49,308 nucleotides of DNA from Bondarzewia mesenterica (lineage: Eukaryota; Basidiomycota; Agaricomycetes; Russulales; Bondarzewiaceae): NCBI GenBank assembly GCA_004802705.1, contig SGPL01000228.1:1-49308 (forward strand), given 5' to 3'. Positions 22,814 through 32,279 of this stretch are shown piece by piece. The position numbers and the translations under genes were made by a program. Each line of letters opens with the position of its first letter. The stretch's first letter is position 1. The notes under the pieces are model-generated. The model was not told the DNA's origin, did not search any database, and saw only the letters and a list, made by a program, of their open reading frames with translations.

Positions 22814-25800
22814 CTTACACTGTGATAAATTGCTGCATTACTAGTGTTGAATTCGGCCTCAATATCAGCATCAGAATCAGCATCGGCACTCTCTTCAGGG
22901 ATTGAAGAGACTGTCACCTTGGCCTTTTTTCTCTTTGGGATATGGGCAGGAAGTCTGGTGTCAGTGTCGGCATCGGCATCACCTTCAGCAATCGGTGAGA
23001 CTATCACCTTTGCCTTCTTTCCATGAGGGATATGGGTGAGGTCGTCAGCGTCAGCATCAACATTCACATCCTCGTCCGATTCCACTATCTGTCTATGATA
23101 GCACTTCTTAGATGGCCAGTCAGTTGAAATCAATTTATCCTGTTCAACAAGGTAAGGTTATTCCCCTTGAGGATGGGCAATATTTGCTGGGGAAATCTTG
23201 TCCTTCCTCCCTGTCTCTTTTGCCTTTGTTTGTTTCACATCCTGTATCCCGTCCACTAATGATCGACCTTTGGCCTGTCTCACTTTTTCTTTATCGATGA
23301 CTTTGCTGACTTCTTTGCTGCTTGAGCCAGATTTTAGCATGCATTCACTGTTTGCCTCACTTTGACCTTCTTTCACCGACTTCTTCTTTTACGACCCTTC
23401 GATCTTGATGGTGATCTCCTTGCAGAGACTAGTGGCCATTGTATCAGCCTCAGTGAAATCAATATTAGATTAGAGAATATAAGGAGGTGTGCCTTCTACA
23501 CATCTGGTGTCGGGGCCATCAGGATCAGGCCAAGAGAACTGCCTTTGATAGATGTCATTAAGCAGGAAGCCGATGGCGAGGACGATCCACCACAAATGAT
23601 CCTTGCTAACAACCTTGCCTTTTTCGTTCAGATAGGCCAACTCGAACAGCCAGAGAAAGAATTCCTTTTGGTTGTCCTCAGTGTTGTGGACTGCCTCAGG
23701 AAAGAAGGCACTGGTGTAGCTCTAAGTGCACCACTCAGCGATTGGGATCGTCAGCCTCGGTGAATCCTCAGCTTGCTGGAAGAGGAAGATGTGAGTGATT
23801 GTAGTTGTGGGCTAGCTTTTGGATTACTCACCTCTCTGCCATAGATAGTGATGAGCATGTTATGAAACTCACTGTGGCTACTCAGGTTGAGCAAGAAGGA
23901 GTACTTGCTGATGTCATGGTCAGTGGCAATGTCAGCCAGGGCCACATTGGGCTCAATCATGAGGGGATGCTCTAGCTGCTGCTAGATAGCGATCTCCCAC
24001 TGCTCTATTCCAGCCTATGAGTCATTCGTGCTCTTATCCACATTGTCTTGGTCATCATCATTATCACTGCCCTCCAGAGCCTTCAGCTGCTTGATGATAT
24101 CATCAGCGTCAGCGTCAGTGTAGATGTCGAGTTCAGGTTCTTCATCCAACTCTAGGTCAGTGGCCTTTTCCTTCCCCTTTGATGATCACTTCCCCTTCCC
24201 CTTCACTGATGCCAATGCTAATGCCATTGATGATGCTGTGCCTGTTGCATTGCCCTTGGCCTTTTGCTTGCTCTTGACTTCACCATCGCGGTCTTCTTCT
24301 TTGGCTCCTTGTGTATCAATGTTATCCCACCATCATTGGTCCTATAGCCCTTGAAAACCACGAGTTCTTCATCCTCAGCTTGCCTTGCCTTCCAGTGGTT
24401 GATCAGCTGGACTACATCTGTCCTCATCATCTTCGAGGGCTCCTTCATGAGATATCCATCTGAGAGGTACTGCTCATCCATGTAGTCATCCCTATGCTCC
24501 TTCAGGTCACTCCAAGGTACAGTGCTCTTGGCATTGACACTGGCCTATCCTATTGAAAGAGAATAAATCTCAGTGAGCTCAGTTACTGGCCTAAAATCAC
24601 TCACTGTACATTGTGGTCATCACCGATTATATCAGTCTCTTCAACTGATCTAAGTCAGGATCCTGGCCAGCATCACTCTCTGGCAATATCACACGGCTGT
24701 CATCGGTGAAAGCTAATTCTAACAGAGGCTTCTTGCCTTTCTTGTTTCCAGTGTCAGCCTGATCGGCATCAGCATCGGCATTGGCTTGACCTGAGGAAAG
24801 ATGTCAATAAGAGAGATGACCGATATGCTGAGCACCATACCAAAAGCCTTAGCAGTGTATGCTCCCCACTTCTGCATAATGTTCTCCGACTCCCAATCTG
24901 TCTGGGTCTTAGTGAAGGAAATCGACCCATTTTCCTCATTATAGTCATGCCTATAATTACCGAAGCCATTAAAGGTTCATTTTCAGCTCAGTCAGCATCA
25001 ATCCACTTACTATGCAAACACAATCCTCCTATTGATGTTTTCAGCTGCATGCAAGACAAACACCCTCATTCTGAGCTACCTGTACATCTGCCTTGTGAAC
25101 TCCTTGATGTATTTGACACAATGTTTTTTGGCCTGACTGTGTCAGCATCGACATTATCGGGGTGGTCAAAAAGAGGGATGGGAACTCACTCTCTTTGCAC
25201 CTCAATGGGTGGAGTGATAGCATTTCACTTGTCGGCCAGCTCATCATACTTCTTTAAGTCTCTGGCCAACATCTCTACTTTGATCGCGATGAGGGCCTCC
25301 TAGTAGTATGAGATGTATTCTTGAGATGTGGTGATAGAATACTTGTTGTCAATATAGGCTTAGATTGCCTTCTTTTTCTCCCGCTTGATGATCTCATTGC
25401 CTGTCCAGTGGCAAAAATAGTTAATCTTGTATTTTGGCTTCTTTTGAGGAAGTCAGAACTCGAATCAGTCCGCAATATCCTATCGGAATGTTAGTGCACA
25501 TCGGTGAGGACGCTGAGCCCGCAACGAAGCAAAGACTCACCTTCTGCAGTTTGATAGTGTAGTTAGCCAACTTGAGAGGGATGGTGGGGATGCTTCACCT
25601 TAGCCTGCTAGCTTGGAAGCTGTCACACAATTGCTCCTGCAAATTTGATCGATGGATGCCTGACTTGGTCAGCCACTCCTTCAAACTGTCGGTGAGTAGA
25701 CCACACTCAGCTTTGCTGAATTGGGCCTTATTGTCTTCTATAAGGGGATGAAGAATTTTGGAGGGGGATGGAGAGGGAATGAAGGGAGAGAGAGAGGTGA

Positions 25801-25888
25801 TTTTAAGAGCCGACCCTGTAGAGATGGAGTAAAAGGGATCAATTGATGTAATTTGTCCCTTAGAAGAAGAATCTTTTAGTATCTCCAT
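22807..25888 (-). pseudogene. Gene X (unrecognised family), copy B, best preserved
   Basis: The family is not one I can name; from memory, similar hypothetical proteins occur in mushroom-forming fungi. The start is taken at the ATG at 25,888. Exon 1 (about 116 codons, Ser/Pro-rich then 'LTDSLKEWLTKSG') ends at 25,541. Intron 1 is 25,480-25,540 (GTGAGT...CTAAC...TAG). Exon 2 holds 'YKINYFCHWTGNEIIKREKK', 'SITTSQEYISYY', 'IKVEMLARDLKKYDELADK' and 'ITPPIEVQRE', followed by a GTGAGT donor. Later come 'YIKEFTRQMYR-LRMRVFVL', 'YNEENGSISFTKTQTDWESE', a short (AD)n tract, 'KKGKKPLLELAFTDDSRVI', 'EQYLSDGYLMKEPSKMMRTD', and a Lys-rich tail with two repeats of about 30 residues containing KKAKV and Asp-Ala runs. 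The basic clusters suggest nuclear location (inference). In-frame stops (TGA, TAA, TAG) are each one C-to-T or G-to-A change from Arg, Gln or Trp. Divergent from TET/JBP-like copy 2. Confidence 0.7.
25480..25540 (-). other. Intron 1 of gene X copy B
   Basis: The donor is GTGAGT (complement of 25,535-25,540), there is a CTAAC branch-point-like motif (complement of 25,490-25,494), and the acceptor is TAG just before 25,479. The length of 61 bp and the signals are typical of basidiomycete introns. Copy A keeps a GTGAGT donor at the homologous codon (4424). Confidence 0.7.
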
Positions 25889-26640
25889 GCTCTCTCTGAT
25901 GCTGAAGCGTGTTCACTGACATGTTCAATCTCATCGGGAAACCTTTATTGAACAAGAACGCTCTATGTCTGGCTTGGTATATCAAGTCCTAATAAAAGAA
26001 CAAGTATCTCCATGATTCCCCAACATTAGTTTCTCCGAAAGTTGACAGGGTGTGGAGGGTGCAATGTTAGTGCTCTCAGCGTGGCAATGTTTGACGTTAT
26101 TGAGCATTGGTATGGCCATAATATCTAATCTTTTATAGCTGTTATTGTGCTGTTGTTGTTGCCAATACCACAAAACATTTATACTCTCATGACATGTATT
26201 AGATTTTATGTTGTCTTTATTTTATGAGTCTGTGCCTTTTTGGAGCATTCACAGAAGCCAGTTGCTTAGAGTGAATGATAACACCTGCCTTATTGGGACA
26301 CAATGCACTGATTATTCAAACATCATCTCCCACTTGCTCTTGAATGATACACACCTTTTGAGACACAGCACACAATCTAAAATCAACTCAAATCTTGCAC
26401 ATAATATTGATCACCAGTGCATTAAAGTTGTGCATCTGATTATGAATAATGTCCTGCACGTTACTGTCTGATACATAACATTTCAACATCTCTGCTGTAG
26501 CTCAACATCTTTTATCAGTGCATTTAAGTTGGGGTCCCTCATTCTGTAATTATTTTCCGCAATGTCAAAGCACTTGAAAAGTCACATAAGTGTGACCTAG
26601 TCTTTAAACTGCTTTCTTCTAGTAATCATCAATCTTCTTG
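25889..26640. promoter_or_regulatory. Divergent intergenic region between gene X copy B and TET/JBP-like copy 2
   Basis: About 750 bp separate the ATG of gene X (minus) from the first protein-like segment of the plus-strand oxygenase, so this must hold the promoters of both, and perhaps 5' exons. No TATA box or shared operator could be picked out with confidence. The 87-codon plus frame at 26,208-26,471 is unrecognised. Confidence 0.4.
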
Positions 26641-27192
26641 CTTTCAACATTGTTAGCAGCTTTGATCCACATTCCACATCCCCAATATGTCAATCAGCAG
26701 ACTCCCCAACACAGACAAGCCTGCAAAATGGATGCTACAATGTGTAAAAGCATTTGTCGAGCACATGCATGCTGAATTTCTACAAAAACGTGGTGGCTGA
26801 CGGTCACCCCGAGGCTGAGCAAAAGGACTGCTTGACTCACTGTTCATGATCGGGCAACTATATGAATGTGAGCTCATCATCGACAAGATCATCCAAGCAG
26901 CGGACAATCCTAGTGAGCATTGAGCTTTGACTGTTGCCACGTTACTGACCTCATTGCTATGTCACCACCCATGCTCGAAGTCCAAGTGCCATGGAATGCT
27001 CAAAGATATGCCAAGTGGGTTTGGCATGGTCTCCAGGGTGGCGCCAAAGCTACCAAAAAATAGCTAAAGTGAGCCTACTCCCCAATGCATCCCCAGCCAT
27101 TCCCCCATTATACCTTACCGGTGATAGTGGTGGATATCCATGAGAAGATACTTGAATAGTATCTTCCCGATATTCTTACAGCAGAGAGACAG

Positions 27193-27242
27193 GTATGTTG
27201 ATTTCCTGTCATACTTAGTAGATGATTTGAACATTCCCTGAG
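27193..27242 (+). other. Probable intron of TET/JBP-like copy 2
   Basis: A GTATGT donor follows 'TAERQ', and an AG at 27,241-27,242 restores the frame used by the next exon (phase 0). The branch point is weak, so the acceptor is tentative. Confidence 0.5.
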
Positions 27243-27407
27243 GCCATGATGTAGCTGGCAACAGTGAAGTTAAGGCTGATGTGCAAGCTAAAAGACTTGG
27301 GCAATTGGCGTGCCCAATTGGACTTGTATCAGTCTCCTGAAGACTGCACAGGAATGCCTCCTAGCACGGTGGAAATATCATCAGGCTGGTTCAAACAAGC
27401 ACACCAT

Positions 27408-27502
27408 GTAAGCAATTTTCATTCGCATCAATATGGAGATTGGGTACCTTGTCACTGACATACCTATTGCTATCCCCATCCCCATCCCTGTCCTAATCCT
27501 AG
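27408..27502 (+). other. Intron of TET/JBP-like copy 2
   Basis: The GTAAGC donor directly follows the 'QAHH' codons and the CTAG acceptor precedes 'TAEFSLKC'. Removing these 95 bp joins two frames at a codon boundary, which strongly supports the intron. Confidence 0.75.
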
Positions 27503-28019
27503 ACCGCTGAGTTCAGCCTCAAGTGTTCGGTGAGCTTCAATGACTGGCATGACGATCTTGGATGCCACCAATAGCTCCAAGATTTCACTGATTTATCTGC
27601 CATCCTCAGTGGAATATTAAGGATCATTCATCCTGAGCAATACTTTGCCAGCATAGAATGCATCGAGAAACTCAGTGACATCACCAATATCGGCGAGCTT
27701 GTTCGCCATTGGCTGTCAGTGTTCAATAAGATATCTATAATCACTCAAAGGCTCACCCCACTACATCGAGATGGGAACAACCGTGCAGAGTGGTACGACC
27801 TCTTTGCACCCATCGGCCCATACAAAAATGGCATCTTTGAGCTCCTCAGCATCAGTGTTTTATTCCAATACAACTCAGGGACCATGGTCACCCTTTGTGG
27901 CCAGGTATTGATACACTCAGTCTCTGACATTGATAGTGAGTGAGTGTGCTTTGCATGGTTCATGAGAGACAATGTTATTATACATCTGAAATTGATTATA
28001 GCATGCTATAGTTAATTCT

Positions 28020-29600
28020 ACTCTCTTGATCAAGAATGAGACTTACTGTGTTATAGGTCTGTCACTAGATTGAATCAGAAGTTAACAATGGCATTCAAGT
28101 GAAAAACTATTATGATTAGACAATAGCTATTAATGACTAACTGTGCAAATGAGAAATGATCAGTGCAGGCATCTTTAATATCAATGAGGTAAATCCATAG
28201 CATGCCTTGGTTGAGAACAACACACTAACAGTAAAACACAGTTCTAGACTTGCCTCTTCTCTATCCGATATCCATCCCTCACTATGCTAGAAATTAAGCG
28301 CATCTACTTTAGTTATGCTACTAATTTCTTGTAGAAAGGAAGTAGGACAACCATCTTCAATCACATTAACTAAAAAGACGAGGTGTTTTATGACTTTATG
28401 CATAACCTATGGAGGGACTTAAACTTCCCCCCACACAAGATCCTCATCATCACCAAAAGTGTAGCTATTGCCACTCTAAAAGTGAAGCTAAGTAAGGGGA
28501 GCAAGGCCACAGATCCTAAAGACTTTCTAAAGAACTTAATCTGATTGCAAGAGCCCATCACTATACTGTAGCACAGTGCATGAAATATCTATTAGATGGC
28601 CTGTGGTAATATAATGAAGTGTGCAGGGATAACTGTCATGTATTGGAGCATGCATTGATAGATCATGCATGTGTTTCTAATCCAAATGCCTAAGGTATTG
28701 ATCAATATGCATGAAGCTATCAAACAAGTAATGATTGCATTATGTAAAGTGTCCACCTCATTCTTCTTCTTAGATAAAGTCAACTTCTTCTGAGATGAGG
28801 TCTTCGTTAAGAAGATCTGTGCCATTTATCATGCCAAAGTGATTGAGTCAGTGCTAGATGCTGGCACCATGCAGAAGATGCTAGTCAAACTGGAGAAGTT
28901 AGCAAATGATTGCATAGAGATTTAGTTGATCATTCAGTGGATGGAGTCTCACCATCTCTCTGTCATTGACTCAAAAGCATGCATGAATAAATGCTTAGTC
29001 ATGTTGACTGTTCATGAGGCATTGAAGACCCTTATTTGAGTAAGCACATTATATAATTCTATGTGTTGAGTGTATTGACAGTTCTAGCATCATAGGGCCT
29101 TGATATAAATGGTGCATAAAAGTGATATCAGCTGGCATCTGGTAAGGAGGTTTTTGGCCTCAGCTGGCATTACATGTTGATGTCTTATTCCTTCATGCTG
29201 TATAAGTATTCAGTCAATCTGCAGCTGGTCACCACTTATAATGCAGTGTTCAATGAGTTCTGCTGTGATGTCGATGTACTGCCAATTCTCATACTCTTTA
29301 TTATTAGATGAGAACATAGATATTGATAATGAGGCTAAAAATGAATATCAGAAGATAGTGGAGGAGACTAGTGCTAATAGTGACAATGATGCTGAGTCAG
29401 TTTATACAGACATTAATGAATCAACTGGTGTTGATCTTGTAGAGATGATTGAGCTTGTTATGATATCTAATGAGACATTGCTAATAATTAAAGAGAATGA
29501 GGATGCAATAAACTCATTAAAGTCAATGGAGGATGATAATCTCATTGGTGAGTTTGACTAGTTAGAGTTGGACAAGGATGACATAAAGGTCAACCCTATC
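28020..29600 (+). pseudogene. Unrecognised plus-strand coding remains downstream of the oxygenase
   Basis: Protein-like runs in shifting frames include 'VFYDFMHNLWRDLNFPPHKI', 'ATLKVKLSKGSKATDPKDFL', 'SWHYMLMSYSFMLYKYSVNL' and 'VTTYNAVFNEFCCDVDVLPI'. The last part (29,241-29,561) is an open frame of 106 codons whose C-terminal two thirds is strongly acidic ('DNDAESVYTDINESTGVD'). This looks like one gene of more than 400 codons broken by frame changes and stops, lying just after the oxygenase and ending just before the right group of palindromic sites. No known domain was recognised. Confidence 0.4.
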
Positions 29601-29727
29601 AAGAAATCAGTGGATCCTTCTGTGCTCATCTAATTAGAGCTCATTGACAAGATCGAGGACATGCTAATGGAGGTTATTAAGGACATCATTGAGGACATCA
29701 TTGGTAAAACACTTACCTAACTCATGT

Positions 29728-29858
29728 GAATCGAGTATGGCATACCATACTCAATTCTAAATATAATGTCTAAATGATGAATGAATTAGATGTAGTGCAC
29801 CATACTCGATTTGATAGATTATTTTATAGAATTGAGTATAACACACTATAATCAAGTC
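29728..29858. promoter_or_regulatory. Three 30-bp palindromic sites, right group
   Basis: Site 4 (29,728-29,757) is a nearly perfect palindrome: left arm GAATCGAGTATGGCA, right arm the reverse complement of GAATTGAGTATGGTA. Site 5 (29,785-29,814) and site 6 (29,829-29,858) are degenerate versions of the same 15-bp half site, differing mostly by transitions. Together with the left group at 22.4-22.8 kb they bracket the gene X / oxygenase block. Confidence 0.6.
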
Positions 29859-29939
29859 ATTCTATTTGTTCTCTATATATATTACCTGCTGACACAAAGT
29901 CATTTATATAAATAAAAGCAAACAGTGATCAGCTCTTCA

Positions 29940-31010
29940 ATATGAGTTCAATTCAGCTGACATTCTAAGTCACTCACTGAAATACCTTTTAGCTTTATTT
30001 TAATAGGCCTCTCATGGAAGGTATATAGATCACATCATCTTCAGTTTTATTGTTCTAATATTTATCTCCGCTGAATCATTGTCAGTGGCTTTCATAGATA
30101 AGTATCATTTAATGTATAACTCATCTAACATACCCTTGACCTCACGATAACATCAGCCAAGTGAAAGCATTCTAATTCCTCTGTATCTCGTGAATTGACA
30201 AAGTCTCAGAAAAGTAAGTCATCAAAACTTTGCCTGACCACTTCCTTTTTGATATTGCATTATTAGGTTCCAAGCATGTGGTTAAGAAGCAGAATATCAC
30301 ATGGGATGTTTATGAGGATAAGACCATCATCTATGGTAAGAATATGCTGATGTAGTCACCTCTTTTCATTTCTTGCCTCTGCTCACTGTTCTTTTTTTTT
30401 TTGTACATTTGCATTATATTTTGACTTTAAATTGAATATGTCCCCCTCTTATCTCTTTGTATTCCATTATGTTCAATGAAATATCCATGCACTCACTGTG
30501 TTGTCTGATGTGATCTTGGTTTAATCTAGCTACTTGAATAGGCAACTATAATGGCTTCTTCTTTCTAAATAAATAGCAAACATCCATCTCACTTTCTTTT
30601 TGCCTGAATAGGCAATTTGTTGGGTTTCTGTTGTTTAAATAGATGTAAACATCCATCCTACCTCTCAGTAGCCTGAATAGGCAACTAAGATAGTTTCTTT
30701 TATCTGAATAGATAGCAGATACCTATGAAGACTTTAATATGGGGTCCTCTGCTGAGGGAGTTATTAACCCACTCACACAAAGTACATGATAATGCACCAC
30801 ACCAGATACCTTTTCTTATCATTAAAAGAGCCAGCAGATCCTGAGCAGTGAACACTCAGACTATCAAAAAAATCTCCATATTATTTGTGAAGATAAATAA
30901 AGCCATGAAAGGTGAAGTCTTCTTATCAAAGCTAAAGCACTTTATCTCTTTATCCTCTATCCTTCCATAGGCAGATAGCAATGACTGTTATGTAATCTTC
31001 TTGAGTGATT
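29940..31010 (+). pseudogene. Unrecognised gene remnant with intron-like minisatellite
   Basis: The plus strand has 'DHFLFDIALLGSKHVVKKQN' and 'ITWDVYEDKTIIYG' followed by a GTAAGA donor near 30,336, then a non-coding stretch with a 70-bp tandem repeat, then 'KISILFVKINKAMKGEVFLS', 'LKHFISLSSILP' and 'DSNDCYVIFLSDFCPNNEIG'. The second half has a decayed relative at 20.85-21.64 kb. The function is unknown. The pattern suggests a dead, once repeated gene. Confidence 0.4.
30530..30710 (+). repeat. 70-bp tandem repeat, about 2.5 units
   Basis: GAATAGGCAA starts at 30,536, 30,606 and 30,675 (steps of 70 and 69 bp). Each unit also has a second half containing 'AAATAAATAGCAAACATCCATC' or a variant, so each unit may itself be an approximate 35-bp doublet. 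It lies in the putative intron of the surrounding remnant. Confidence 0.65.
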
Positions 31011-31932
31011 TTTGTCCCAATAATGAAATCGGCCCTTAAATTATGAGAATACTACATGAAAGCTCCTTACTTCTCTTGTGCAAAATTATAGAGTGCTATG
31101 AGTGTCTCATTGACTGCCTCAATAACAAGTCTGTCTGCTTTACTATAATTAACTTAAAATCCCTTATACAGATTTGCTAGTTAAACATACACATTGTGTT
31201 AAACATGCATCATTCTCTTTTTATGTTTCAGCCACAATTGTGCTGACATGATGAAGTAGAATTGTAATATCTTAAATATGATAGACTACTTTTAACCATA
31301 TATAGTTTCCTGTATGATGTCTTTTCCATTCACTTTCATAAATTGAACCTGTACATGTGATACCATCCTAATGTAGCCATTGTATGATAGCTGCCATCAT
31401 TTTTTTAGATTTCAAGGTAGCAGTTCAAGGCAAACATAAAATAAGGTACATTTACTATTGTAGTTGCCACAGTCCTCTAGATGCCAGAACTATGTGCAGT
31501 CATCATGAAAAAAATAACTTAAGGATGAGTGTTAAATGATTTTCTTGAGTCATCATTACATGGATGATATACTCAGTCCATTCAACATCTGATCTAGAAC
31601 CTTGATTGCCTGCTGATTTTAGCATTGATCTCACAATTTACAAGATAAATGTGATTGATGGTCATAATACATCACATTATTGGACTGCATATTCCATCGC
31701 TTGAGCATATCATTAAGACTGGCCATGAGTGTAGAGTGCATTATACATAACTTTTTATGTTTATTTTAAAGCAATTTTACTACCATTTTATAGCATGAAA
31801 TTAAACACTTTCAACAAATTTGTTCTACATTTAACATCACACTACAATATTAATGGACTACATGACAAACATAGTCTTGATAGTTTTATATCATCATGAA
31901 GGTGATCAGCTATAAACTGTAAAATTATATTC
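31011..31932. other. Left flank of the copia insertion, no gene recognised
   Basis: Plus-strand protein-like runs ('LHESSLLLLCKIIECYECLI') follow the previous remnant and fade out by about 31,150. The final bases TATTC (31,928-31,932) are the left target-site duplication of the copia element. Confidence 0.4.
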
Positions 31933-32266
31933 TGATAAAAATTAAAATATATGTGTGATCTAACTAGACTTGTAAACCCTCAGTCACGATGAAAGTGACT
32001 CAGTTGCATACTTAACTGGACTTGTAAGCCCTGTACAGTATGTAGGTTAGTATGCAATATAGATAGTATATGTGAGTGTAATCTCACCTTAGTCATAATG
32101 AAAGCGACTGAGGAGCTATAAGTGTAGTGAGCTAGTTTATATGTATTTGCTATTGGTTTGACTAATGCCCTCCCCCAGTGATGTATCTCTCTACCACTAC
32201 AATCCATCCACTCGATGATGTCTTACTCACTCATGCATCTGCTCATATATGTGTCAGTTTCCAACA
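31933..32266 (-). repeat. 3' LTR of the copia element
   Basis: 334 bp. In element sense it begins TGTTGGAAACTGACAC and ends in a TTTTTATCA terminus, the expected TG...CA. It aligns without gaps to the other LTR with about 46 differences by hand count, of which 45 are transitions. Confidence 0.92.
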
Positions 32267-32279
32267 CTCCTCCTCACAG
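32267..32279 (-). other. Polypurine tract
   Basis: In element sense CTGTGAGGAGGAG lies directly against the 3' LTR, the expected position of the plus-strand primer in reverse transcription. Confidence 0.75.

Larger units (their letters stand above)
26655..27985 (+). pseudogene. TET/JBP-like 2-oxoglutarate/Fe(II) oxygenase, copy 2
   Basis: Predicted nuclear DNA-base oxygenase (oxidation of 5-methylcytosine or thymine methyl groups in the family). A possible N-terminal helical part ('KWMLQCVKAFVEHMHAEF') at 26.7-26.9 kb is followed by 'LPVIVVDIHEKILE-YLPDIL' ending at 27,192. Intron 27,193-27,242 (weak acceptor) leads to 'LATVKLRLMCKLKDLGNWRA' and 'DCTGMP...SGWFKQAHH'. Intron 27,408-27,502 (GTAAGC...CTAG) keeps phase 0. 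The catalytic part has 'LTPLHRDGNNRAEWYDLF' with the iron-binding His-x-Asp at 27,764-27,772, 'GPYKNGIFELL', 'FQYNSGTMVTLCGQVLIHSV' with the distal His at 27,914-27,916, and 'VCFAWFMRDNV'. Stops: TAG for Trp near 27,155; TAG at 27,572-27,574 (from CAG); and TGA at 27,941-27,943, exactly where the family has an Arg thought to bind 2-oxoglutarate (from CGA). Only a few transitions separate it from an open frame, so loss is recent relative to copy 1. Confidence 0.72.

Noticed and set aside
22844..23763. Several plus-strand frames of 60-133 codons in the GC-rich block
   Set aside because: They are antisense to gene X copy B, which has homologues at two other places in the window and consistent introns.
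26653..26940. A 95-codon minus-strand frame as a gene
   Set aside because: It lies antisense to the N-terminal region of the oxygenase, whose plus-strand reading continues into conserved blocks; the minus frame has no recognisable feature.
4215..27985. Stop-codon reassignment instead of pseudogenes
   Set aside because: All three stop codons occur inside conserved blocks and replace Gln, Arg and Trp positions according to simple transitions; a single reassigned code cannot explain this, and decay also hits non-coding LTRs.
28020..29600. A KDZ-type transposase as the neighbour of the oxygenase
   Set aside because: KDZ transposases are known neighbours of fungal TET/JBP genes, so their conserved D-A-N/C-F and Y-D-x-A-C-Q-like motifs were looked for on both strands of the block and not found. 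The downstream coding remains stay unassigned.
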